Origin: an uncultured Collinsella sp.
GTDB taxonomy: Bacteria > Actinomycetota > Coriobacteriia > Coriobacteriales > Coriobacteriaceae
Assembly: GCA_902470835.1 (NCBI GenBank)
Contig: CABRHR010000083.1
Location: 1 to 9,640, forward strand
DNA: 9,640 nt
Direction of reading: 5' to 3'
The notes beneath the pieces are model-generated. The model ran no database searches, had not been told where the DNA came from, and saw nothing but the letters and a program-made list of their open reading frames with translations. Positions 1-6,072 of this stretch are shown in pieces. Every line of letters begins with the position of its first letter. Position 1 is the stretch's first letter. A program made the position numbers and the translations under genes.

Positions 1-13
1 GTATAAGAGACAG
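1..13. other. Tn5/Nextera mosaic-end adapter remnant (artefact)
   Basis: The first 13 bases, GTATAAGAGACAG, are identical to the last 13 bases of the 19-bp Tn5 mosaic end used in tagmentation libraries (AGATGTGTATAAGAGACAG). Read through the pta frame they replace the conserved family sequence: the protein is normal up to ...KPVND and then becomes C-L-L-Y, where phosphate acetyltransferases normally continue L-S-R-G. The break in homology falls exactly at the adapter boundary, so these bases are best read as untrimmed library sequence. Base 13 may be either adapter or genome. Confidence 0.93.
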
Positions 14-915
14 TCGTTGACCGGCTTGGCGATGCCCTGCAGGATGGGGCCGTAGGCGTCAGCACCGGCGAAGCGCTGGACCAGCTTGTAGCCGATGTTG
101 CCGGCCTCGAGGTCGGGGAATACGAGCACGTTGGCCTTGCCGGCGACAGAGGAGCCGGGAGCCTTGAGCTGGGCGACGGTGGGGACGATAGCGGCGTCGA
201 GCTGCAGGTCGCCATCGATGGCGAGCTCGGGAGCCTTCTCCTTGCAGAACTTCACGGCCTCTTGGACCTTCTTGGCGACCTCGCCGCCGGCGGAGCCCAT
301 GGTGGAGTAGGAGAGCATGGCCACGTGCGGCTCAACGTTGCCCATGAAGGTGGACCAGGAGTGAGCGGAGGCGATGGCGATCTCGGAGAGCTCGTCGGAG
401 GACGGGTTGATGTTGAGGCCGCAGTCGGCGAAGATCAGCGTGCCGTCGGTGCCGAACTGCGGGGTGTCGGTGCACATCACGAAGAAGGCCGAGACCAGCT
501 TGGTGCCCGGGGCGGTCTTGAGGATCTGAAGCGCAGGGCGCAGGGTGTCAGCGGTGGAGTGGCAGGCGCCGGAGACCAGGCCGTCGGCGTCGCCCATCTT
601 GACCATCATGGTGCCAAAGTAGGTGGCGTCCATCACCTGGGCGCGAGCCTGCTCGATGGTAACGCCCTTCTTGGCGCGGAGCTCGGCAAACTTCTGCGCG
701 TACTCCTCGTGCTTCTCGGCATTGCGCGGGTCGATGACGGTGGCGCCGGGAACGTTGATCTCGTCGGGGTTGCCCAGGATGACGATCTTTGCCAGGCCCT
801 CCTCGATGATCTTGGTGGCCGCGACGATAGTGCGCGGATCCTCGCCCTCGGGCAGGACGATCGTCTTAAGGTCGGCCTTGGCGGCAGACTTCATACGGTT
901 AAGGAAATCGCTCAT
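13..915 (-). CDS. pta: Phosphate acetyltransferase, C-terminus missing at window edge
   Basis: Cytosolic enzyme that interconverts acetyl-CoA plus phosphate with acetyl-phosphate plus CoA; with acetate kinase it yields ATP in fermentation. The start is ATG at 915 with AAGGAG at 920-925. 301 codons are readable; short-form Pta proteins are about 330 residues, so roughly 30 are missing. Family hallmarks seen: IVLPEGEDPRT (19-29), VSGACHSTADTLRPALQ (114-130), the FFVM..T....G..G.LIFADCGLNINP block (144-171), AHSWSTFMG (184-192), and VFPDLEAGNIGYKLVQR (265-281) followed by GPILQG..KPVND. The conserved Ser-Arg of the LSRG segment lies beyond the edge. The loss comes from the contig end and adapter, so this is not evidence of a pseudogene. 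It is divergent from glf across a shared regulatory region. No acetate kinase gene is visible; it may lie beyond the left edge. Confidence 0.95.
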
Positions 916-967
916 GTTACTCCTTACAAGCGTTTCGCTAAGCTCCAGGCGCCCGGCTGTTCACGAA

Positions 968-990
968 TAAACCCGCTGCTAGCGGGTTTA
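968..990. promoter_or_regulatory. Perfect 10-bp inverted repeat upstream of pta
   Basis: TAAACCCGCT (968-977) and AGCGGGTTTA (981-990) are exact reverse complements around a 3-base centre. The site lies 53 bases upstream of the pta start. If pta is transcribed from the TATAAT at 1048-1043 it sits in the pta leader RNA as a hairpin. If a weaker CATAAT at 1003-998 is used instead, it sits right after the transcription start, where an operator would be. No T-tract follows on either strand, so it does not look like a classic terminator. Its function is unknown. Confidence 0.6.
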
Positions 991-1035
991 CCTTTCAATT
1001 ATGTTCGCCGTGGTGCTTGAGCTTTCCTTGTGTGG

Positions 1036-1075
1036 CAAGCTCATTATAGGACGCATTAGCGCTATAATCGCTCTG
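1036..1075. promoter_or_regulatory. Back-to-back divergent promoters for pta and glf
   Basis: A perfect TATAAT lies on the plus strand at 1063-1068 (towards glf) and another on the minus strand at 1048-1043 (towards pta). The two boxes are arms of an imperfect palindrome, ATTATAG (1043-1049) and CTATAAT (1062-1068), 12 bases apart. Neither has a good -35: GCGATT is the best for pta at 17-bp spacing, and only a weak match exists for glf. Each -35 position would overlap the opposite promoter's -10, so the two promoters would compete for polymerase or share an activator. Predicted starts are near 1036 (pta) and 1075 (glf), giving leaders of about 120 and 72 bases. Confidence 0.6.
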
Positions 1076-1084
1076 ATAAATATG

Positions 1085-1103
1085 TCTCGAAGAATGTTCG
1101 AGA
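1085..1103. promoter_or_regulatory. Short palindrome in the glf leader
   Basis: TCTCGAA (1085-1091) and TTCGAGA (1097-1103) form perfect 7-bp arms around a 5-base centre, about 10-30 bases after the predicted glf transcription start. The placement suits a repressor operator or a small leader hairpin. It resembles a Gram-positive LexA box (CGAAC-N4-GTTCG), but the half-site spacing is one base off and the left half lacks the final C. No regulator is assigned. Confidence 0.35.
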
Positions 1104-1146
1104 AAAGCCCAGCTAACGAGCCCGTGGCTTTTGACAAGGAGTATCG

Positions 1147-2349
1147 ATGCAGATTACCTCAGGCCTGCCTGAAGGCTTTAACGCCGGCGCGTACGACATG
1201 ATTGTCGTCGGTGCTGGATATGCCGGTGCCGTATGCGCCCGCCGTCTTGCCGAGACCATCGGCTATCGTGTTGCCGTTTTGGAGCGCCGTAGCCACATTG
1301 CGGGCAATGCCTATGACTGCACTGACGAGGCCGGAATCCTGATCCATGAGTACGGTCCGCATATCTATCACACTTTTAACGAGCGCGTGCACAATTTCCT
1401 GTCGCGCTTTACCAAGTGGACGGATTATCAGCACAAGGTGCTCGCCAACATCAACGGTACCCTTATGCCCGTGCCCTTCAACCATGCGAGTCTCAAGCTC
1501 GCCTTTGGTGACGAGCGCGGCGAGGAGCTGTATCAGAAGCTCGTGGAGACCTTTGGCAAGGATGTCAAGGTGCCCATTATGGAGCTGCGTAAGAAGAACG
1601 ACCCCGACTTGGCCGAGGTCGCCGATTACGTCTACGAGAACGTCTTTTTGCATTACACCATGAAGCAGTGGGGCCAGACGCCCGATCAGATCGACCCTTC
1701 GATCACCGGCCGCGTTCCCGTCTTTGTGGGCGATGATGACCGCTACTTCCCGCAAGCTCCCTTCCAGGGCATGCCGCAGGAGGGCTACACGGCGCTCTTT
1801 GAGCACATGCTCGACCACGACCTGATTGACGTGTTCTGCGACGTGGACGCCCGCGATCTTTTTGAGATCGATGAGACCACCGTCAAGATCGACGGCAAGG
1901 TCTACGGCGGCGAGATTGTCTATACCGGCCCGCTCGACGAGCTGTTCAACCTCGACTTGGGTGCGTTGCCGTACCGCACGCTCGATATGAAGTTCGAGAC
2001 GCTCGATATGGACCAGTTCCAGCCCGTGGGCACCGTCAACTACACCACGAGCGAGGACTACACGCGCATCACCGAGTTCAAGAACATGACCGGTCAGGTC
2101 CTGTCCGGCAAGACCACCATCATGAAGGAGTACTCCAAGGCCTATACGCCCGGCTCGGGCGAGACGCCGTACTACGCCATTCTTGAGCCCGAGAATCGTG
2201 AGCTCTATGAGCGCTATCTTGAGCGCGTCCAGAACCTGACGAACTTCCACCCAGTGGGTCGTCTGGCCGAGTATCGTTACTACGATATGGACGCCGTGAC
2301 CAATTCCGCCCTCGATCTTTCGGATGAGATTATCGCCTGCCATGCATAA
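1147..2349 (+). CDS. glf: UDP-galactopyranose mutase
   Basis: Flavoenzyme of the cytosol that converts UDP-galactopyranose to UDP-galactofuranose, the donor for galactofuranose in surface polysaccharides. The start is ATG with AAGGAG at 1136-1141, five bases upstream; the next Met (residue 18) lacks such a site. 400 residues, normal for the family. Visible motifs: FAD-binding VVGAGYAG (20-27), the E46-R47-R48..HIAGNAYD segment, HEYGPHIYHT, YTMKQWG (Trp175), DDRYF..APFQGMPQEGYT, YTRITEFK (Arg307, matching the second conserved active-site Arg) and GRLAEYRYYDMD (371-382). In an alignment from memory with the Klebsiella enzyme, the position of its other catalytic Arg (Arg174, in LPVRFNYDD) is Phe193 here (VPVFVGDDD). 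The stop overlaps the next gene by 8 bases. A paralogous mutase acting on another sugar nucleotide is possible but less likely. Confidence 0.93.
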   Translation: MQITSGLPEGFNAGAYDMIVVGAGYAGAVCARRLAETIGYRVAVLERRSHIAGNAYDCTDEAGILIHEYGPHIYHTFNERVHNFLSRFTKWTDYQHKVLANINGTLMPVPFNHASLKLAFGDERGEELYQKLVETFGKDVKVPIMELRKKNDPDLAEVADYVYENVFLHYTMKQWGQTPDQIDPSITGRVPVFVGDDDRYFPQAPFQGMPQEGYTALFEHMLDHDLIDVFCDVDARDLFEIDETTVKIDGKVYGGEIVYTGPLDELFNLDLGALPYRTLDMKFETLDMDQFQPVGTVNYTTSEDYTRITEFKNMTGQVLSGKTTIMKEYSKAYTPGSGETPYYAILEPENRELYERYLERVQNLTNFHPVGRLAEYRYYDMDAVTNSALDLSDEIIACHA

Positions 2350-3373
2350 AGTCATAACATTCGGTATTCCCTCGTATAACGCCGCCAAGGACATGGACCA
2401 TTGCATCACCTCCATCTTGGAGGGGAGCAATTACGCCACCGATATCGAGATTATCGTGGTGGACGACGGCTCCAAGGACGAGACGGCCGCCAAGGCCGAC
2501 GAGTGGGAGGCCCGTTATCCCGGTATCATCCGCGCGGTTCACCAGGAGAACGGCGGCCACGGTATTGCCGTCCTTTCGGGTCTGCGCGAGGCGCAGGGCA
2601 CCTACTACAAGGTCGTCGACTCGGACGACTGGCTCGATGCTGCGGCTCTTTCGACTATGCTGTCGATTCTGCGTGGCTTTGAAGAGCGCGATCAGCGCGT
2701 TGACCTGTTTATCTCGAACTACGTGTACGAGAAGGTTTACGAGGGAACGCATACCGCTATTGGCTACAAATTTGCCCTGCCGCGCAAAAAGATCTTTTCC
2801 TGGGATCAGATCGGTCATTTCCGCCTGGACCAGAACCTACTCATGCACAGCCTGTGCTATCGCACGGATGTGCTGCGCGAGTCCAACCTTCCCATGCCGC
2901 CGCACACGTTCTATGTGGACAACATCTACGCCTACGTGCCGCTGCCGCGTTGTAAGACCATGTACTACGCCGACATCGACCTCTATCGCTACTTTATCGG
3001 TCGCGAGGGCCAGAGTGTCAACGAGGCCACGATGGTCAAGCGTCTGGACCAGCAGTTCCGTGTGACGCGCATCATGATGGAGTCGTACCACCTGTACAGC
3101 GATGTCGAGTCGTCGCGCCTGCGTTCGTACATGATGGGCTATTTCACCATGATGATGGCGATCTGCTCGGTGCTCACCAAGCTTTCCGAGGAAGATTGCG
3201 CCGACGAGCGCCTAAAGACGCTGTGGAATGATTTGAAGGCCTACGACGAGCGCATGTATCGTCGTGCCCGCTACGGCGTGGTCGGGTTCTTCACCAACCT
3301 GCGCGGACGGGCCGGAGACAAAACCACACTCGGCCTATACCGTCTTGCCTCAAAGATCTTCAAATTCAACTAG
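2342..3373 (+). CDS. Family 2 (GT-A fold) glycosyltransferase, possible galactofuranosyltransferase
   Basis: 343 residues if started at ATG 2342, which overlaps the glf stop by 8 bases and puts the usual first beta strand (KVITFGIPSYN) at the N-terminus. An upstream in-frame ATG at 2324 adds only six residues and has no ribosome site; translation is probably coupled to glf. GT-A features: IIVVDDGSKD (37-46, nucleotide-binding Asp pair), HQENGGHG (67-74), and the metal-binding DxD-type DSDDW (93-97). After residue 100 come a YVDNIYAYVPLP segment and a helical, Met-rich stretch (about 254-268), with no clear transmembrane helix, so it is probably a peripheral inner-face enzyme. It presumably moves a sugar from a nucleotide donor to a glycan acceptor. 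Pairing with glf suggests UDP-galactofuranose as donor (inference); the acceptor is unknown. The basic C-terminus LYRLASKIFKFN recurs in the remnant at 3520-3606. Confidence 0.85.
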   Translation: MHKVITFGIPSYNAAKDMDHCITSILEGSNYATDIEIIVVDDGSKDETAAKADEWEARYPGIIRAVHQENGGHGIAVLSGLREAQGTYYKVVDSDDWLDAAALSTMLSILRGFEERDQRVDLFISNYVYEKVYEGTHTAIGYKFALPRKKIFSWDQIGHFRLDQNLLMHSLCYRTDVLRESNLPMPPHTFYVDNIYAYVPLPRCKTMYYADIDLYRYFIGREGQSVNEATMVKRLDQQFRVTRIMMESYHLYSDVESSRLRSYMMGYFTMMMAICSVLTKLSEEDCADERLKTLWNDLKAYDERMYRRARYGVVGFFTNLRGRAGDKTTLGLYRLASKIFKFN

Positions 3374-3405
3374 CTGTTGAGTAATCGCTGCTGATAGGTT
3401 GACTG

Positions 3406-3515
3406 GGCCCCTTGGCCTTTAGTTTGCTACTGCGAACAGTCCTGCTCGCACGGAAAGCACATTAAGTGCTTTCCGGCTCGTGCGGAACTTGTATCAAACT
3501 AAAGGCCAAGGGGCC
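3406..3515. repeat. Large stem-loop element E1 with conserved core
   Basis: Two arms of 21 bases (3406-3426 and 3495-3515) are perfect reverse complements; the left arm ends in GTTTG and the right begins with CAAAC. They enclose a 68-base core containing a perfect 9-bp hairpin, GGAAAGCAC-ATTAA-GTGCTTTCC (3452-3474), flanked by CTCGCAC on the left and GGCTCGTGCGGAACT on the right. The element starts 32 bases after the glycosyltransferase stop. The core is homologous to that of E2, read on the opposite strand, so each core has the same orientation relative to the gene it follows. No U-tract follows, so a simple intrinsic terminator is unlikely, although the stem could stop or stabilise a transcript. 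Confidence 0.9.
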
Positions 3516-3519
3516 TCTG

Positions 3520-3606
3520 CTATAAATCGATTGTCAGATAGGTGAATTTGAAGATCTTCGACGCGCGGTACACAGGGGCCTGGGCTGAAAAGAATCTGGT
3601 TGGTAG
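3520..3606 (-). pseudogene. 3' remnant of a second glycosyltransferase-like gene
   Basis: In one minus-strand frame this stretch reads ...RFFSAQAPVYRASKIFKFTYLTIDL and then TAG at 3522-3520. The segment YR-ASKIFKF matches the C-terminus of the neighbouring glycosyltransferase (LYRLASKIFKFN) with one residue missing, and 15 bases (AAGATCTTCAAATTC) are identical between the two loci in inverted orientation. No start codon or N-terminal domain remains: going upstream, the frame enters the arm of E2. The simplest reading is a converging paralogue lost except for its tail, with E2 at the breakpoint. An inverted duplication of the glycosyltransferase 3' end is the alternative. The match is short, so confidence is moderate. 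Confidence 0.5.
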
Positions 3607-3730
3607 GTTGCCCGGTGGGGCTTGGTTATGTTTGTCGCGAGTTCCGCACGAGCCGAAGAGCACTTAATGTGCTCTTCGTGCGAGCCAGAACTGTAGAGCA
3701 GCAAACATAACCAAGCCCCACCGGGCAACC
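3606..3730. repeat. Large stem-loop element E2 with conserved core
   Basis: Two 29-base arms (3606-3634 and 3702-3730) are perfect reverse complements, again with GTTTG and CAAAC at the core boundary. The 67-base core has a perfect 9-bp hairpin, GAAGAGCAC-TTAAT-GTGCTCTTC (3655-3677). Flanking it, CGCAC can pair with GTGCG and AGTTC with GAACT, leaving 5-base bulges. The right arm ends 12 bases from the P1 peptidase stop, so E2 would form at the 3' end of that transcript. It is related to E1 in the core but not in most of the outer stem. It could act as a transcript end or stabiliser, or be a REP/MITE-like repeat; no T-tract follows directly on the minus strand. Confidence 0.9.
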
Positions 3731-3742
3731 GGTCAGGTTAGG

Positions 3743-4744
3743 TTACTTCGCGGCGCCGGGGATGCCGTGGGAGGTTTTGGCGGTTTTGGCTCCGTTTACG
3801 ATGGCAGTTTCCAGGGCCCTTACTGCGAGCATGCCCAGCAGGTCTAGGGGAACGGCGGCGCTTGCCTGGGCGCCCAGTTTGCCGCTGGCGAGGGTGTAGA
3901 TGGTGTCGCCGTCGTTGGTGGTGTGCGTGGGACGGATGGCATGTGCGTAGGCGTCTGCGGCCATCTGGGAGACCTTGGTGGCTTGTGCCTTAGTGAGTTC
4001 CACGTTGGTGACGATGCAGCTGATGGTGGTGTTGGTGCGGTCGAGCGGCATCTGCATGGATCCGGCGGCGGCAAAGGCTGCGAGTTCCATGTCGACGATT
4101 TGGTCACTATCGGCTGCGGCGCGCATACCGGCGACCCACTCGCCGGTGAAGGGGTCAACGACATTGCCGCAAGCGTTGACCGAGACCACGGCGCCTACCT
4201 TAACGGGACCGAGCGCCACGGCGGCAGCGCCAAGGCCGGCCTTCATGCAGGTGGCAGGCCCCATGAGCTTACCCACGGTAGCGCCCGTGCCGGCGCCTAC
4301 GTTGCCCTGTTCGAGCTTGGTGGGGGTGTGGTCGAGTGCTTCGCGCACGGCGGCGATGCCGGCCTCAATGTCGGGGCGCACGGTGGGGTCGCCAAAGGCG
4401 AGGTCGAAGATACAGCTGGAGCACACGATAGGCACCTGCGTGGGGCCGACGGGAAGGCCGATGCCGCGGCTCTCAAGCTCGCGGGCCACGCCGCTTGCAG
4501 CTTCGAGGCCAAAGGCCGATCCGCCCGAAAGGCAGACGGCGTGGACCTTGTCGACGGTGTTCTCGGGTCGCAGCAGGTCGGTCTCGCGCGAAGCGGGAGC
4601 ACCGCCGCGAACGTCAACGCCGCCGGTGGCGCCCTCGGGTGCCACGATTACGGTGCAACCGGTGCCGGCCTCCTCGTCCGTATAGTTGCCATAGCAAAAG
4701 CCATCGACATCGCAGACGTCAATGGCCTCGAGCAGTGTATCCAT
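3743..4744 (-). CDS. P1 family (DmpA-type, S58) self-processing peptidase
   Basis: 333 residues, ATG at 4744 with AGGAG six bases upstream (4751-4755). The family comprises N-terminal-nucleophile hydrolases that cut themselves into two chains and then act as aminopeptidases or beta-peptidyl aminopeptidases. Seen here: an N-terminal NYTDEEAGTGCTVIVAPEGATGG segment, VDVRGGAPASRETDLL (43-58), the glycine-rich AVCLSGGSAFGLEAASGV block (69-86), GNVGAGTGATVGK (148-159), VVSVNACGNVVDPFTGEWVAG (186-206), and the processing region R-T-N-T-T-I (236-241) followed by TN.ELTKAQA. Thr239 or Thr240 would become the new N-terminal nucleophile by family analogy. There is no signal peptide, so it is cytosolic; the substrate cannot be told. 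No convincing promoter lies in the 101-base gap to maf, so read-through past the maf hairpin is possible. Confidence 0.88.
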   Translation of the reverse strand: MDTLLEAIDVCDVDGFCYGNYTDEEAGTGCTVIVAPEGATGGVDVRGGAPASRETDLLRPENTVDKVHAVCLSGGSAFGLEAASGVARELESRGIGLPVGPTQVPIVCSSCIFDLAFGDPTVRPDIEAGIAAVREALDHTPTKLEQGNVGAGTGATVGKLMGPATCMKAGLGAAAVALGPVKVGAVVSVNACGNVVDPFTGEWVAGMRAAADSDQIVDMELAAFAAAGSMQMPLDRTNTTISCIVTNVELTKAQATKVSQMAADAYAHAIRPTHTTNDGDTIYTLASGKLGAQASAAVPLDLLGMLAVRALETAIVNGAKTAKTSHGIPGAAK

Positions 4745-4814
4745 GTTTAACTCCTATCGGTTTTCCGCCGCGCCTTGTGCCCGGTCGGGATCCGTACGGT
4801 ACGCCAAAATTGTA

Positions 4815-4837
4815 GGCGCTGGGGAATACCCAGCGCC
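4815..4837 (-). terminator. Hairpin after maf, probable intrinsic terminator
   Basis: GGCGCTGGG (4815-4823) and CCCAGCGCC (4829-4837) form a perfect 9-bp GC-rich stem with a 5-base loop, starting 8 bases after the maf stop on the minus strand. The following transcript reads TACAATTTT, an interrupted U-tract, so termination is probably partial. That would let some transcripts run on into the P1 peptidase, which has no obvious promoter of its own. Confidence 0.7.
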
Positions 4838-4845
4838 AGATGCAA

Positions 4846-5427
4846 TTACGAGAGTTTTTGAATCGCGCGCGCGACGCGGGCGATGGGTAGGCCCACCACG
4901 TTATAGAAGTCGCCCGAAATATCGTGCACGAGCATGCGTCCGCCTGTGCCCTGAATGCCGTAGGCGCCGGCCTTGTCCATGGGCTCACCCGAGGCGACGT
5001 AGCGCTCGATCTGCTCGTCGGTGAGCTCGTAGAACGTCACGTCGGTCACATCGACAAAGGACAGGCTCTCGGCGGCATGCGGGGCTGTAGCGTCGCCGGC
5101 TTTAACGATGCAGACGCCGGTTGCGACCTGGTGCGTGCGGCCCGAAAGCTCACGGAGCATGGTGCGCGCCTCGTCCTCGGTTGCCGGCTTGCCCAGAATC
5201 TTGCCGTCAAAGGTGACGATGGTGTCGGCCGCGACCGTCAGCTCATTGGGCTCGGCATACTCGGCAGCAACGGCGGCGGCTTTTGCGCGTGCTAAACGTT
5301 CAACGAGCGTAAGCGGGGCCTCGCCATCAAACGGCGTTTCGTCGATATCGGCAGGAATCACGCGAATGTCATACCCTGCCTCGCGCATCAACTCGATGCG
5401 GCGCGGTGATTGCGAAGCCAAAATCAT
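4846..5427 (-). CDS. maf: Maf family nucleoside triphosphate pyrophosphatase
   Basis: 193 residues, standard for Maf. Cytosolic enzyme that hydrolyses non-canonical or excess nucleoside triphosphates to monophosphates and pyrophosphate; some members also affect septation. Motifs: MILASQSPRRIELM (1-14, the substrate and phosphate loop S-P-R-R), AADTIV (66-71, catalytic Asp68), KPATEDEARTMLRELSGRTHQVATGVCIV (80-108), and the C-terminal GEPMDKAGAYGIQGTGG with NVVGLP. The HQV-TGV form fits the dTTP/UTP-type branch better than the m7GTP branch, which is an inference from memory. The start ATG overlaps the stop of the DJ-1 gene as ATGA (5427-5424), so the two are translationally coupled. A hairpin terminator follows the stop. 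Confidence 0.94.
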   Translation of the reverse strand: MILASQSPRRIELMREAGYDIRVIPADIDETPFDGEAPLTLVERLARAKAAAVAAEYAEPNELTVAADTIVTFDGKILGKPATEDEARTMLRELSGRTHQVATGVCIVKAGDATAPHAAESLSFVDVTDVTFYELTDEQIERYVASGEPMDKAGAYGIQGTGGRMLVHDISGDFYNVVGLPIARVARAIQKLS

Positions 5428-5966
5428 AGTTGGATGCCCTCGGCGACCTTCTCGACAGCCTTGTCGCCGGCGATCGTGCGCAGCAGCTCAAGCGCAAAGG
5501 GGAGCGACTGGGCCATGCCGCTGGCGGTGATGATGTTGCCGTCTTGCGTAACCTTCTCGCCGGTATAGGCGCCCTCGGGGAAGCTTTTCTCAAAGCCAGG
5601 GAAGCACGTGGCGTGGCGCCCCTCGAGCAGGTCGAGCTCGCCCAGGATAAACGGGGCGGCGCAGATGGCGGCGACGTGCTTGGTCGCGGCGAACTCGCAG
5701 ACCACGTCGCAGACGCGCTGATCGGCGCGCAGGTTGGTAGCACCGGGTAGGCCGCCGGGTAGCACGACGCAGTCGTACTCGTCAAAGTCGATCTCATCAA
5801 AGAGCGCATCGCAGGTCACGGGGATCTGCAACGAGCTTACGACCTCACGCGTGGGCATGATCGAGACGAGCGTGGCGCGCACGCCGCCGCGACGCATGAC
5901 ATCGACCATGGTCAAGCATTCAATAGTTTCAAAGCCATCGGCGGCGAGAACGGCAACGCTGGGCAT
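5424..5966 (-). CDS. DJ-1/PfpI (ThiJ/YajL-like) family protein
   Basis: 180 residues from ATG 5966, which has AAGGAA five bases upstream; in-frame ATGs at 5981 and 5990 lack a ribosome site and add residues not typical of the family. The flavodoxin-like DJ-1 fold is shown by SVAVLAADGFETIE (3-16, with conserved Glu16), YDCVVLPGGLPGATNL (64-79) and the nucleophile elbow AAICAAPFIL with Cys102, equivalent to Cys106 of human DJ-1. The oxyanion region and C-terminal DGNIITASGMAQSLPFALELL are also present. Members include protein and nucleotide deglycases, chaperone-like stress proteins and unassigned hydrolases; which applies here is not clear. It overlaps maf by 4 bases, so it is co-expressed with it. 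Expression may start at a weak TATAAG at 6008-6003 or by read-through from the methyltransferase upstream. Confidence 0.92.
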   Translation of the reverse strand: MPSVAVLAADGFETIECLTMVDVMRRGGVRATLVSIMPTREVVSSLQIPVTCDALFDEIDFDEYDCVVLPGGLPGATNLRADQRVCDVVCEFAATKHVAAICAAPFILGELDLLEGRHATCFPGFEKSFPEGAYTGEKVTQDGNIITASGMAQSLPFALELLRTIAGDKAVEKVAEGIQL

Positions 5967-6072
5967 GAGGGTTCCTTTCATAGGCGGCATACAATTAGCC
6001 GTCTTATACCCCGAAGACCTCCGCTTGCCACGCTCGATTTCCTAATGATTTTTCTGAGCAATGATTAAGTGG

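Noticed and set aside
262..1020. 252-residue plus-strand open frame opposite pta
   Set aside because: It is a shadow of pta: Gly/Asp/His/Leu-rich translation with no domain, and no ribosome site at its start.
1085..1103. LexA/SOS box in the glf leader
   Set aside because: The palindrome resembles CGAAC-N4-GTTCG, but the half-site spacing is one base short and the left half is imperfect; kept only as an unassigned palindrome.
1159..2430. 423-residue open frame on the minus strand opposite glf
   Set aside because: It lies antisense to a clear UDP-galactopyranose mutase, has no recognisable motif and its Leu/Val/Gly-rich composition is typical of the complement of GC-rich coding sequence.
3534..3728. 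64-residue minus-strand open frame in the convergent gap
   Set aside because: It runs through both arms and the core of stem-loop E2 and into the glycosyltransferase remnant in the wrong frame; structure explains the sequence better than coding.
3406..3730. E1 and E2 as integron attC sites or terminal repeats of one transposon
   Set aside because: attC sites conserve the outer ends and vary inside, the reverse of what is seen. The outer arms of E1 and E2 do not match each other, and no transposase lies in the 90 bases between them.
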